From CALACW01 sp963627915 (GTDB lineage Bacteria; Bacillota; Clostridia; Oscillospirales; Acutalibacteraceae): a stretch of 64,000 bases of DNA. The translations under genes were made by a program, and so were the position numbers. Location of the stretch: positions 47,683 to 111,682 of the forward strand of contig CAVGCY010000067.1 in assembly GCA_963627915.1 (NCBI GenBank), in the 5' to 3' direction. Every line of letters starts with the position of its first letter. The stretch's first letter is position 1. A model generated the notes under the pieces. That model had not been told where the DNA came from, did no database searches, and saw nothing but the letters and a program-made list of their open reading frames with translations. Positions 25,332 through 33,587 of the stretch are shown here, one piece after another.

Positions 25332-25392
25332 AGCCGGACAGGAAACAGACATTTCAGTCTATCTCTTATCCGGCTGCTGTTTCTCTGAACAG
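25332..25392 (-). promoter_or_regulatory. Attenuator-like leader before the MATE remnant
   Basis: On the minus strand, CTGTTCAGAGAAACAG (25392-25377) forms a small hairpin, followed by a 44-base hairpin (25375-25332) with arms beginning AGCCGGA and ending TCCGGCT, then a T tract and the GGGAGG of the MATE-like frame. GAAACAG of the first hairpin can alternatively pair with CTGTTTC in the right arm of the second, a switch-like arrangement. It could also simply be a second terminator of cysS. No known riboswitch class is recognised. Confidence 0.45.
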
Positions 25393-25484
25393 TCCACCCT
25401 TTGAGCAAGTGAATTAAAATATATCACAAACCGTTAAAAAAAGGCAGCAGCTGCTATAAAAAATTTCAAACGGTTCTTTTTTTA

Positions 25485-26879
25485 TCAGGCTTTATGCCAT
25501 TTAACTCCCTGGGGCGTATCCTCGAGCACAATGCCCATATTTTTTATCTCATCGCGGATTCTGTCCGCCTCCGCCCAGTTTTTTTCTTTTCTCGCTTTTG
25601 CTCTGGCTTCGATAAGCGCTTCGATGTTATCTGTGAGCAAGTCCTTCTTTCTGTTGTAAACAATACCGAGAACGCCCGTCAATTCGTCAAAGACCGCCGC
25701 CGCCGCGGTAAGAACGCCCTTTGACGCAGCCTGAGACGCGATAATCTTATTTATATCTCTTACAAGCTCAAACACGGCGGAAACCGCGTCCGCTGTATTA
25801 AGATCGTCGTCCATCGCTTCAATGAACTGCTGTCTGCGATTGGACGCGATTTTATTAAATTCCTCAAGTCCTGCGTCCGAATCGGCGGCGTATTTCATAG
25901 CGTCGTCAATTGCGTCACGGCATGTATAGAGTCTTGCAAGAGACGCCTTGCACTGCTCCAAAATATCAACGCAGTAGTTGATGGGACTTCTGTAGTGCGA
26001 CGAGATGAGAAAATATCTGACAGGTTCGTAGCCGTATTTTTCCGCGACATCGCGTACCGTAAAGAAATTGCCGAGAGATTTTGACATCTTAACGTTGTCT
26101 ACGTTTATAAATCCGTTATGTACCCAGTAATTTGCGAACGTAACGCCGTTACAGCATTCGCTTTGCGCTATTTCGTTTTCATGATGAGGGAATATAAGGT
26201 CGCTTCCTCCGCAATGCATATCTATCGTCTTGCCGAGATATCGTCTTGACATGGCGGAACACTCTATATGCCAGCCGGGCCGACCTTTTCCCCACGGAGA
26301 TTCCCAGTAAGGTTCGCCGGGCTTTGCCGCTTTCCAAAGAGCAAAATCCATAGGCTCTCTCTTTATATCCTCGACGTTTATTCTCGCGCCCGCCGCCAAA
26401 TCCTCAAGCGGCTGATGCGAAAGCTTGCCGTACTCGGGATCTTTTGACGGACTGAAATATACGTCGCCGTCAGCCTCGTACGCATAGCCCTTCTCGACGA
26501 GAGTTGAAATAATTGAAATTATTTCGTCGATATTTTCCGTAGCTCTCGGATGTATTGACGCGTCTTTTACGTTAAGTCCGTGCGCGTCGACTTTGTATTC
26601 CTGAATATATTTCTCGCTGATTTCCTTAAAATCAACGCCCTCTTCATTGGCTCTGCGTATGATTTTATCGTCGATATCCGTGAAATTCTGGACGTACGTA
26701 ACCTTAAGACCTCTGTATTCCATATAACGGCGCATTACGTCGAAAACGCATATGGGTCTTGCGTTTCCTATGTGAATATAATTATAAACGGTCGGTCCGC
26801 AGGCGTAAATTTTAATCTCGCCCGGAGTAATCGTTTTAATTTCTTCCTTTTGTCTTGTCATTGTATTGTATATTTTCAT
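25485..26879 (-). CDS. cysS: Cysteinyl-tRNA synthetase
   Basis: A 464-residue class I synthetase that charges tRNA-Cys. ACGPTVYNY with the zinc-ligand Cys27, HIGN at 36-39, GWHIECSAM (a second zinc ligand), HHENEIAQSE and KMSKSLGN (about 264) are all present, and the length is normal. The ATG overlaps the stop of cysE by 4 bases (ATGA), so the two are translationally coupled in the common cysE-cysS order, joining cysteine synthesis to its use. Confidence 0.97.
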   Translation of the reverse strand: MKIYNTMTRQKEEIKTITPGEIKIYACGPTVYNYIHIGNARPICVFDVMRRYMEYRGLKVTYVQNFTDIDDKIIRRANEEGVDFKEISEKYIQEYKVDAHGLNVKDASIHPRATENIDEIISIISTLVEKGYAYEADGDVYFSPSKDPEYGKLSHQPLEDLAAGARINVEDIKREPMDFALWKAAKPGEPYWESPWGKGRPGWHIECSAMSRRYLGKTIDMHCGGSDLIFPHHENEIAQSECCNGVTFANYWVHNGFINVDNVKMSKSLGNFFTVRDVAEKYGYEPVRYFLISSHYRSPINYCVDILEQCKASLARLYTCRDAIDDAMKYAADSDAGLEEFNKIASNRRQQFIEAMDDDLNTADAVSAVFELVRDINKIIASQAASKGVLTAAAAVFDELTGVLGIVYNRKKDLLTDNIEALIEARAKARKEKNWAEADRIRDEIKNMGIVLEDTPQGVKWHKA

Positions 26880-27526
26880 TTAATTTCCCTCTCCTTAGCT
26901 TCCAACTTTTCGGAAAGTACTTTTATTTCGTTTTCAAGTCTTTCAATTTCCTGCGCGACAGGGTCGGGAATGTGAATCTGGTCAAGATTCTGAACGTGTT
27001 CAACCCTTACGCCGTCGAGCTTTACCACCCTTGCGGGAGTTCCCACTGCCGTACTGTTAGCGGGAATATCATTCAAAACGACGGAGCCTGCCGCAATTTT
27101 TGAATTATCGCCTATATGAAGCGGGCCGAGCACCTTTGCGCCCGCGCCTATCATAACATTGTTTCCTACTGTCGGGTGGCGCTTGCCCACGTCCTTGCCC
27201 GTACCGCCGAGCGTTACGCCCTGATAAATCGTAACGTCGTCGCCTATTTCGGCTGTTTCGCCGATAACGACTCCCGTTCCGTGGTCGATAAAGAAACGTC
27301 TGCCTATCGTCGCTCCCGGATGAATTTCGATTCCCGTTCGTCTTGCCGCGCGCTGAGATATCATTCTCGCAAGAAATATAAATCCGTGCTCGTAACATTT
27401 GTGCGCCCGCCGGTGAGCTCTTATCGCCTTGACTCCGGGATAAAGAAACAGAACCTCGGCTACGCTTCCGACTGCAGGGTCGCGGTCTTTGACTGAGGCT
27501 ATGTCCTCTCTCAATATATCAAACAT
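26876..27526 (-). CDS. cysE: Serine O-acetyltransferase
   Basis: A 216-residue CysE that acetylates L-serine with acetyl-CoA, the first step of cysteine synthesis. The N-terminal helical part is short, followed by a left-handed beta-helix with hexapeptide repeats (IHPGATIGRRFFIDHGTGVV, IGDDVTIYQGVTLGG) and the catalytic His in DHGTG. The C-terminal tail (LENEIKVLSEKLEAKEREIK) looks coiled coil. The start is ATG at 27526, with TAGGAT a little further upstream than usual. It sits immediately before cysS. Confidence 0.95.
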   Translation of the reverse strand: MFDILREDIASVKDRDPAVGSVAEVLFLYPGVKAIRAHRRAHKCYEHGFIFLARMISQRAARRTGIEIHPGATIGRRFFIDHGTGVVIGETAEIGDDVTIYQGVTLGGTGKDVGKRHPTVGNNVMIGAGAKVLGPLHIGDNSKIAAGSVVLNDIPANSTAVGTPARVVKLDGVRVEHVQNLDQIHIPDPVAQEIERLENEIKVLSEKLEAKEREIK

Positions 27527-27583
27527 AATAATTATCCAATCCTACAAAAAGTATTCGTCACATTACAGTATAGCAATAATATT

Positions 27584-28027
27584 TCACGTTGTGCACGATT
27601 TCTTTAAAAGAGAGTCCAACGCTCTTTTGAAATCCTCGTCCTGTTCTTTTACGCGCTTTTTAGGTCCCTTTGTTCTGCCTCCGGCACGGCGTATTTCTTT
27701 TGAAACATAACGCGTGTAAAGCATTTTCTCTATATTCCCATCTGTGAAAATCAAACCGTTCTGATTGATCGGTTTTCCGCCGCGGGCAAGACACATGGCG
27801 GCAAGTCCGTAATCCTGCGTTACGACGATATCGCCGGGGTGAATCATATTTGCAATTTTAAAATCCGCGGAATCCGCACCCTTCTCAACCGTAATTGTCA
27901 CAGCGTTATCACGCTCTATAATGTGCGACGTATCGGTAATAATAACAGTCCCGACTCCGCAGGCCTCCGCCGCCGAAACCGAAATATCGACGACGGGACA
28001 GCCGTCGGCGTCTATAAATAATTTCAT
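27584..28027 (-). CDS. YaiI/YqxD family protein (DUF188)
   Basis: A 147-residue protein starting MKLFIDADGCPVVD, the family hallmark, with ITDTSHIIE, VEKGADSADFKIANMI and VTQDYGLAAMCLARG. The domain has a PIN/NYN-like nuclease fold in family descriptions, but its biological role is not settled. The ATG follows the stop of the upstream gene without any gap (TAAATG), so translation is probably coupled. Confidence 0.92.
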   Translation of the reverse strand: MKLFIDADGCPVVDISVSAAEACGVGTVIITDTSHIIERDNAVTITVEKGADSADFKIANMIHPGDIVVTQDYGLAAMCLARGGKPINQNGLIFTDGNIEKMLYTRYVSKEIRRAGGRTKGPKKRVKEQDEDFKRALDSLLKKSCTT

Positions 28028-29290
28028 TTACTTAATGACAAAATACTTAAATGACGAGCTGTCCGAGCCTGAAACGACTGTAAACATAACGCTCGAATCT
28101 GAAAGAACCTCGGGATTTACTATATTCATGAACATTTCGTTTACGTAATATCTGCATTCGCCCGTTGCAAGGTCGGCTACAACAATCGTCGGGTTTTTCT
28201 CATCGATATAACCTCTTAAAAATGCCGTTTTGCCGTTGCATGCGAACATGTCGGCTTTGAAATTCGCAAGGAACTCTCCGGTTAATTCTACGCTCGATTC
28301 GTCGTTTACGCTGTAAACCGAGTTGTTAAAGAAGAAATAATCGCCGGAAACAATGATATCGCCGCGTTTGCATTCAAAGGTTTTTACCGCCTCGTCGGAA
28401 TCAACCTTTTTAAGAACAACATTACTATCCGAGTCCTCGGTTAAGTATAAAATGCCGTCGTCGGTCGCTTTTACGAATCTGCCTACGATGTTTTCCTCAA
28501 CGAGAACGTTATCCACATTATTTCCTTTACCTCCCGCCTTCATGAGGTCGTACTTGTCCTCATCCTCGGCGTAATGTCTGCCTGAGATAAACAGTGAATT
28601 GTCAAGCTCGTTTTCAAGAATATAATCCGTAACCACGGCATAGTCAGCTCTTTTAGTACCGTCCAAGCCTACGTATCTGTTTGCCTCGGAATAAATGCGT
28701 TCTGCCGTGCCGCTGTCGGGGTCGTAAGAAAATTGATCTCCGTAAAGCTTATCGGCATTTCTGAAATTATTTTCGGTAGAATCCGCAAGCAGAAGAAGAT
28801 TCGACGTGCTTCCCATACCGGACGGCATATCCGTAACGGCAAAGAAAACATATCTGTATATGGAATCGGTTTCTCCGGTTATCGTCGGAGTGTAAAGACC
28901 GTATCCGGCGGTTTTTCCGTCAGACGTTACATAGCTTACCGTAGCTTTTACGGTCTGTTCGCTCATTGTAACGCTTACGTCGTACGTTCCGTCGGCGGCA
29001 CGCTCCGTAAACGCGTCGCTTTCAGTGTTGAAGTCATAGAATTTAATATTGCCGGCGGTATCTGCGGTATAATAAATTCCGTCGATAAATGTCGGCAGAT
29101 AATTTTCGGAAAGACTGTCGCTCTGGTATTTTACGTCTGATAAATATGCGCTCGTATCGAATCCGCTGTCATCGGATTCGCTTTCGGGTTCTTTGGGATT
29201 TAATTTAATAACTCCGCCGAGTATGAGAAAGGTAAACACACAGGCTACGGCAAGAACCGCAATAGCGGCTGTAACAGCTTTTTTATTCAA
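28028..29290 (-). CDS. Membrane-anchored extracellular protein, unknown
   Basis: A 420-residue protein with an N-terminal hydrophobic helix (about 7-27, AAIAVLAVACVFTFLILGG), a short acidic linker and an ectodomain of alternating short beta-strand segments with aromatic and acidic residues (IDGIYYTAD, DDGILYLTED, GDYFFFNNSVYSV). That pattern suggests a beta-propeller of the DUF5050 type, but no family is certain. The start is TTG at 29290, 9 bases after GGAGG. It shares a transcript with the YaiI-family gene from the promoter at 29369. Confidence 0.7.
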   Translation of the reverse strand: MNKKAVTAAIAVLAVACVFTFLILGGVIKLNPKEPESESDDSGFDTSAYLSDVKYQSDSLSENYLPTFIDGIYYTADTAGNIKFYDFNTESDAFTERAADGTYDVSVTMSEQTVKATVSYVTSDGKTAGYGLYTPTITGETDSIYRYVFFAVTDMPSGMGSTSNLLLLADSTENNFRNADKLYGDQFSYDPDSGTAERIYSEANRYVGLDGTKRADYAVVTDYILENELDNSLFISGRHYAEDEDKYDLMKAGGKGNNVDNVLVEENIVGRFVKATDDGILYLTEDSDSNVVLKKVDSDEAVKTFECKRGDIIVSGDYFFFNNSVYSVNDESSVELTGEFLANFKADMFACNGKTAFLRGYIDEKNPTIVVADLATGECRYYVNEMFMNIVNPEVLSDSSVMFTVVSGSDSSSFKYFVIK

Positions 29291-29368
29291 AATAAAAACC
29301 TCCGATTCCGTACCGTAAAAGGCACGTCAGTATATAATCCTATAAATAATAAATAATTATCTTTCATA

Positions 29369-29397
29369 AGTATATACAAACCGAAAAAAAAAGTCAA
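29369..29397 (-). promoter_or_regulatory. Sigma-A promoter of the 29290 gene
   Basis: On the minus strand TTGACT (29397-29392), 17-base spacer, TATACT (29374-29369), about 80 bases before the TTG start. Confidence 0.75.
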
Positions 29398-29448
29398 TAG
29401 CGTTCGCCGCAGGGAAACGTGCGAATTTTTAAGATTCAATAAATGATA

Positions 29449-29480
29449 TTGTTTTAAAAACGTAAAAATGCTATTATAAT
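29449..29480 (+). promoter_or_regulatory. Probable promoter of the GH25 gene
   Basis: TTGTTT at 29449-29454 with TATTAT at 29472-29477 (17-base spacer); an overlapping TATAAT lies at 29475-29480. Confidence 0.55.
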
Positions 29481-29519
29481 ATCGAAATACAGAACCGGAA
29501 ACGCAAAGGAGTTCAAAAT

Positions 29520-30389
29520 ATGAAATCATCGGCAAAACGAAAATTACCGTACGTTATCGCGGGATGCGCGGTTTTGGCGTTCGCGGCAGCTGCGGTTTTG
29601 TTTATAATAGATCCTCTTAAAATAAAATCCGAGCCGGAAACCGCAGAACCGACCGGTAAAATATATAACGAAGACGGCTCTCCGTACTACGAGGACGTAG
29701 CTGTGAACGCATACAAGGCTGAAAACTTCAAGTCGGACGATTCGGGCAGAATTTATTATGACGACGAAAACGTCAAGTATTATACCGGCATAGACGTTTC
29801 GCAGTATCAGGGCGATATTGACTGGGAGGCGGTTGCTTCCGACGGAATAAGCTTTGCGATTGTCAGAGTCGGCGCGAGGGGCTACGGCGAGTCCGGAAAT
29901 CTCATAGAGGACGCTAATTTCAGACAAAATCTCGAAAACGCGGAGAAAGCGGGACTGAAGGTCGGCGCATATTTCTATTCTCAGGCGATAAACGTTGAGG
30001 AGGCCGAGGAAGAGGCGGAATATCTGCTGTCGCTTATAGACGGTTACAAAATTACCGCTCCCGTAGTCTATGACTGGGAGAATATGCCCGATGTTGCTAT
30101 GAGGACCGACTCCGTTACGGGTGAAATGCTTGACAAATGCGCCGTCGCGTTCTGTGAAAAAATCAAGAGCGCGGGATATACTCCGCTTATATATTTCAAT
30201 CTTTCCGACGGCTATACCCGCTACGACCTGAGCAAAATAAAGGATTATTCGTTCTGGTATGCGCAGTATGAGGGCACTGCGCCGAGATTTTATTATAACT
30301 ACGATATATGGCAGTACTCCTGCACGGGCAGCGTGAAGGGAATAGAGGGAAACGTTGATTTGAATATCGCGTTTACGGATTTTTCATAA
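29520..30389 (+). CDS. GH25 lysozyme, membrane anchored
   Basis: A 289-residue glycoside hydrolase family 25 muramidase that cuts beta-1,4 bonds between N-acetylmuramic acid and N-acetylglucosamine. There is an N-terminal membrane helix (about 10-31), a linker, and the GH25 domain from about 88: GIDVSQYQGDIDW with the conserved Asp, FAIVRVGARGYGESG, VGAYFYSQA, and the catalytic VYDWEN (about 183), ending WQYSCTGSVKGIEGNVDLN. AAAGGAG precedes the ATG. It probably works in wall turnover or spore-related remodelling. Confidence 0.95.
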   Translation: MKSSAKRKLPYVIAGCAVLAFAAAAVLFIIDPLKIKSEPETAEPTGKIYNEDGSPYYEDVAVNAYKAENFKSDDSGRIYYDDENVKYYTGIDVSQYQGDIDWEAVASDGISFAIVRVGARGYGESGNLIEDANFRQNLENAEKAGLKVGAYFYSQAINVEEAEEEAEYLLSLIDGYKITAPVVYDWENMPDVAMRTDSVTGEMLDKCAVAFCEKIKSAGYTPLIYFNLSDGYTRYDLSKIKDYSFWYAQYEGTAPRFYYNYDIWQYSCTGSVKGIEGNVDLNIAFTDFS

Positions 30390-30417
30390 CGAAAATATTT
30401 ACAATCACAAACCTCGG

Positions 30418-30456
30418 ACGCGTTCAAGAGAATTGACCTCTCGGACGCGTTTTTTA
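30418..30456 (+). terminator. Terminator of the GH25 gene
   Basis: ACGCGTTCAAGAG pairs with CTCTCGGACGCGT across a seven-base loop, followed by a run of six Ts. Confidence 0.8.
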
Positions 30457-30470
30457 TTGATATTCGGCTA

Positions 30471-30499
30471 TTGATTTTAAAAACGGTATATGGTAAAAT
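30471..30499 (+). promoter_or_regulatory. Sigma-A promoter of prfC
   Basis: TTGATT at 30471-30476, 17-base spacer, TAAAAT at 30494-30499. Confidence 0.7.
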
Positions 30500-30542
30500 A
30501 AATCGGTTATTTTTTGCAATATATAAAAAAGAGAGAGTCGTT

Positions 30543-32150
30543 ATGGATACAAAGACTAAAAATGAAATTGAACGCCGCCGGACGTTTGCGATAATCTCCC
30601 ATCCCGACGCGGGTAAAACAACGCTTACCGAAAAGCTGCTGCTTTACGGCAGAGCTATACAATCGGCGGGTTCCGTCAAGGGCAAGCAGGGCGACAAGCA
30701 TGCGGTTTCCGACTGGATGGAGCTTGAAAAACAGAGGGGAATTTCCGTCACGTCGTCTGTTATGCAGTTTGAATACGAGGGATACTGCATCAATATCCTC
30801 GACACGCCGGGACATCAGGATTTCTCAGAGGATACGTACCGTACGCTTATGGCGGCGGACAGCGCGGTAATGGTTATCGACGCGGCGAAGGGTATAGAGC
30901 CTCAGACGAGAAAATTATTTAAAGTATGCGCAATGCGCGGAATACCTATTTTTACGTTTATAAATAAAATGGATCACGAGGCGAGAGATCCGTTTGAGCT
31001 GCTTGACGAGCTTGAAACGGAATTCGGAATCGCGACGTATCCCATGAACTGGCCGATAAGCTCGGGCAGCTCCTTTAAAGGAATTTATGACAGAAAAGAA
31101 AAACACGTTCTGACTTACGACAACTTTCATGCCGGCAGAATCAGACTTGAATCGATAGTCTGCGATATCGGCGATAGGGACAGATTAAACGAGCTTATAG
31201 GCGAGGATTTAATGAACGACCTTATCGACCAGACGGAGCTTCTCGACGGAGCGGGCGGCGAATTTGACATAAACGAAGTGCGCAGGGGTAAGTTAAGTCC
31301 CGTATTCTTCGGTTCTGCGCTTAACAATTTCGGCGTAGAGCAGTTCTTGGAATCGTTTCTGAGACTTACGACTTCTCCTCTGCCGAGAAAAACGGGAGAC
31401 GGCGAGCTTGTCGACCCGCTTGACGACAGCTTTTCGGCGTTTGTGTTCAAGATTCAGGCGAATATGAACAAGGCACACAGAGATAGAATTTCATTTCTCA
31501 GAATATGTTCCGGCAAATTCGAGAGGGGAAAGGAATACTATCATGTTCAGGGCGAAAAATCGATGAGACTTTCACAGCCGCAGCAGATGATGGCACAGGA
31601 GCGCGGCGTTATAGACGAGGCTTATGCGGGCGACATAATCGGCGTGTTTGATCCGGGTATATTTTCAATAGGCGATACCGTATGCGAAGCGTCGCGGAAG
31701 GTTAAATTTTCGGGAATACCGACATTTGCTCCGGAGCATTTTGCAATAATCGAGCAGGTGGATTCGATGAAGCGCAAGCAGTTTGCAAAGGGTATGAATC
31801 AGATAGCCCAGGAGGGCGCGATACAGATATTTTTCCTGCCCAACGGCGGTATGGAAAAAGTTATTGTCGGCGTTGTGGGCGTACTTCAGTTTGACGTTCT
31901 CAAATTCAGGATGAAAAGCGAGTACGGAGTCGAGTATTTAAGACAGGATCTGCCCCATGAGCAGATAAGAAGAGTTGAAAACGAGAATTTCGACGGCACG
32001 AAATACAACCTTGGCTCGGATACGCGCTGGGTTAAGGACATAAAGGGCGGAGATCTTCTCATATTCAACGGAAACTGGGCCGTTAACTGGGCGCAGGAAA
32101 AAAATCCCGAATTAAAATTAAGAGAATTTCATCAGGATATAGAAGGATAA
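30543..32150 (+). CDS. prfC: Peptide chain release factor 3
   Basis: A 535-residue translational GTPase that recycles RF1/RF2 after termination. SHPDAGKTTLTE (G1, 20-31), RGISVTSSVMQF (G2), DTPGHQDFSEDTYRTL (G3) and FINKMD (G4) are typical of RF3. The ATG at 30543 is selected because GAGAGAG precedes it and the protein then begins like RF3; an upstream frame to 30471 covers the promoter. It is followed 24 bases later by rhaA, possibly on the same transcript. Confidence 0.96.
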   Translation: MDTKTKNEIERRRTFAIISHPDAGKTTLTEKLLLYGRAIQSAGSVKGKQGDKHAVSDWMELEKQRGISVTSSVMQFEYEGYCINILDTPGHQDFSEDTYRTLMAADSAVMVIDAAKGIEPQTRKLFKVCAMRGIPIFTFINKMDHEARDPFELLDELETEFGIATYPMNWPISSGSSFKGIYDRKEKHVLTYDNFHAGRIRLESIVCDIGDRDRLNELIGEDLMNDLIDQTELLDGAGGEFDINEVRRGKLSPVFFGSALNNFGVEQFLESFLRLTTSPLPRKTGDGELVDPLDDSFSAFVFKIQANMNKAHRDRISFLRICSGKFERGKEYYHVQGEKSMRLSQPQQMMAQERGVIDEAYAGDIIGVFDPGIFSIGDTVCEASRKVKFSGIPTFAPEHFAIIEQVDSMKRKQFAKGMNQIAQEGAIQIFFLPNGGMEKVIVGVVGVLQFDVLKFRMKSEYGVEYLRQDLPHEQIRRVENENFDGTKYNLGSDTRWVKDIKGGDLLIFNGNWAVNWAQEKNPELKLREFHQDIEG

Positions 32151-32174
32151 TTTAGAATCTACGGAGGAAAACAA

Positions 32175-33413
32175 ATGGACAGATACGAAAGCGCAAAGGC
32201 TATGTACCTCAATTACGGCGTTGACGCGGATAAGGCTATAGAAACGCTTAAAACAATTCCAGTTTCAATGCATTGCTGGCAGGGCGACGACGTAACGGGA
32301 TTTGATTCAAAGGAGGCTCTTTCGGGCGGAATACAGGCTACGGGGAACTATCCGGGAAAAGCAACGACCCCCGAGGAGCTTATGTCAGATATAGACAAGG
32401 TATGTTCGCTCGTTCCCGGCAGAAAAAAAATAAATCTTCACGCGTCGTATGCGATATTTGAAAACGGCAACTACGCCGACAGAAACGCAATAAAGCCCGA
32501 GCATTTTAAGAAATGGGTCGATTTTGCAAGGGACAGAAAAATGGGCATTGATTTTAACCCCACATTTTTCTCGCATCCGATGGTAAAGGACAATTTAACG
32601 CTTTCTTCTCCCGATTCGCAGGTACGTAAATTCTGGATTGAACACGGCAAAAGATGTATCGAAATCTCACAGTATTTCGCAGAGCAGACCAATATGCCGT
32701 GCGTTATGAACATATGGATTCCCGACGGATATAAGGATATACCCGCCGACAGGCTCGGACCGAGAAAAAGATTTAAAGAGTCGCTTGACGAGATTCTCAG
32801 CGTTCCTTATGACAAAACAAGGGTTTTCGTAACTCTCGAATCAAAGGTTTTCGGAATCGGACTTGAGAGCTATACTGTCGGAAGCTCGGAATTTACAATG
32901 AATTACGCTTCAAAAAACGGCATAGTTCCGCTCATGGACAACGGTCATTACCATCCGACTGAGGTTGTGTCGGATAAGATATCCTCTCTTCTTCTCTTTA
33001 ATGAAAAGATCGCATTGCACATAACCAGAGGCGTACGCTGGGATTCCGACCACGTTGTTATTTTTGACGACGAAACAAGGGAGATTGCAAAGGAAATTGT
33101 AAGAAACAACGCTCTTGACAGAGTGTTTATAGCAACGGATTATTTCGACGCGTCGATAAACAGAATCTCCGCATGGGTCACGGGACTGCGCAGCGTTCAG
33201 AAGGCTTTGCTTTACGCTCTGCTCGAACCCTCGGCTATGATGAAAGAGCTTCAGGACAAGGGCGAGTTCACGTGTCTTATGACGGTGTCCGAGGAGCTTA
33301 AAACCATGCCGTTCGGAGATATCTGGAACGAATATTTAAAACAGACGGGCGTTTCCGCGGATTATTACCCCGAAATAGAAAAATACGAGAAAGAGGTTCT
33401 GTCGAAAAGATAA
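32175..33413 (+). CDS. rhaA: L-rhamnose isomerase
   Basis: A 412-residue enzyme converting L-rhamnose to L-rhamnulose in rhamnose catabolism. Recognisable family sequences include SMHCWQGDDVTGF, GGIQATGNYPG, INLHASYAI, IDFNPTFFSHP, NIWIPDGYKD, PLMDNGHYHPTE (metal binding) and RWDSDHVVIF. Length is normal. ACGGAGG precedes the ATG. No rhamnulokinase or aldolase is adjacent, so the rest of the pathway is elsewhere. Confidence 0.97.
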   Translation: MDRYESAKAMYLNYGVDADKAIETLKTIPVSMHCWQGDDVTGFDSKEALSGGIQATGNYPGKATTPEELMSDIDKVCSLVPGRKKINLHASYAIFENGNYADRNAIKPEHFKKWVDFARDRKMGIDFNPTFFSHPMVKDNLTLSSPDSQVRKFWIEHGKRCIEISQYFAEQTNMPCVMNIWIPDGYKDIPADRLGPRKRFKESLDEILSVPYDKTRVFVTLESKVFGIGLESYTVGSSEFTMNYASKNGIVPLMDNGHYHPTEVVSDKISSLLLFNEKIALHITRGVRWDSDHVVIFDDETREIAKEIVRNNALDRVFIATDYFDASINRISAWVTGLRSVQKALLYALLEPSAMMKELQDKGEFTCLMTVSEELKTMPFGDIWNEYLKQTGVSADYYPEIEKYEKEVLSKR

Positions 33414-33445
33414 TCCGCGCCGAAGCCGCATGTAAAGTACATATA

Positions 33446-33480
33446 AAAATCGCAGGAGGTTCGTTTGCCTGCGATTTTTT
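33446..33480 (+). terminator. Terminator of rhaA
   Basis: AAAATCGCAGG / CCTGCGATTTT stem with a ten-base loop, followed by Ts. Confidence 0.88.
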
Positions 33481-33523
33481 ATTTATATAAAAAATTCATT
33501 ATTGTTTTTTTGTCGATTTTGTG

Positions 33524-33552
33524 TTGACTTTTTCTTGATTATAAAATAAAAT
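33524..33552 (+). promoter_or_regulatory. Sigma-A promoter of the HTH gene
   Basis: TTGACT at 33524-33529, 17-base spacer, TAAAAT at 33547-33552. Confidence 0.75.
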
Positions 33553-33587
33553 GGTCATGTGGAAAAATAGTACGGAAGGTGAGAAAA

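Noticed and set aside
25303..25484. A known riboswitch class before the MATE remnant
   Set aside because: I could not match it to the guanidine, PreQ1, THF, fluoride, yjdF, cobalamin or manganese consensus by eye; kept only as an attenuator-like leader.
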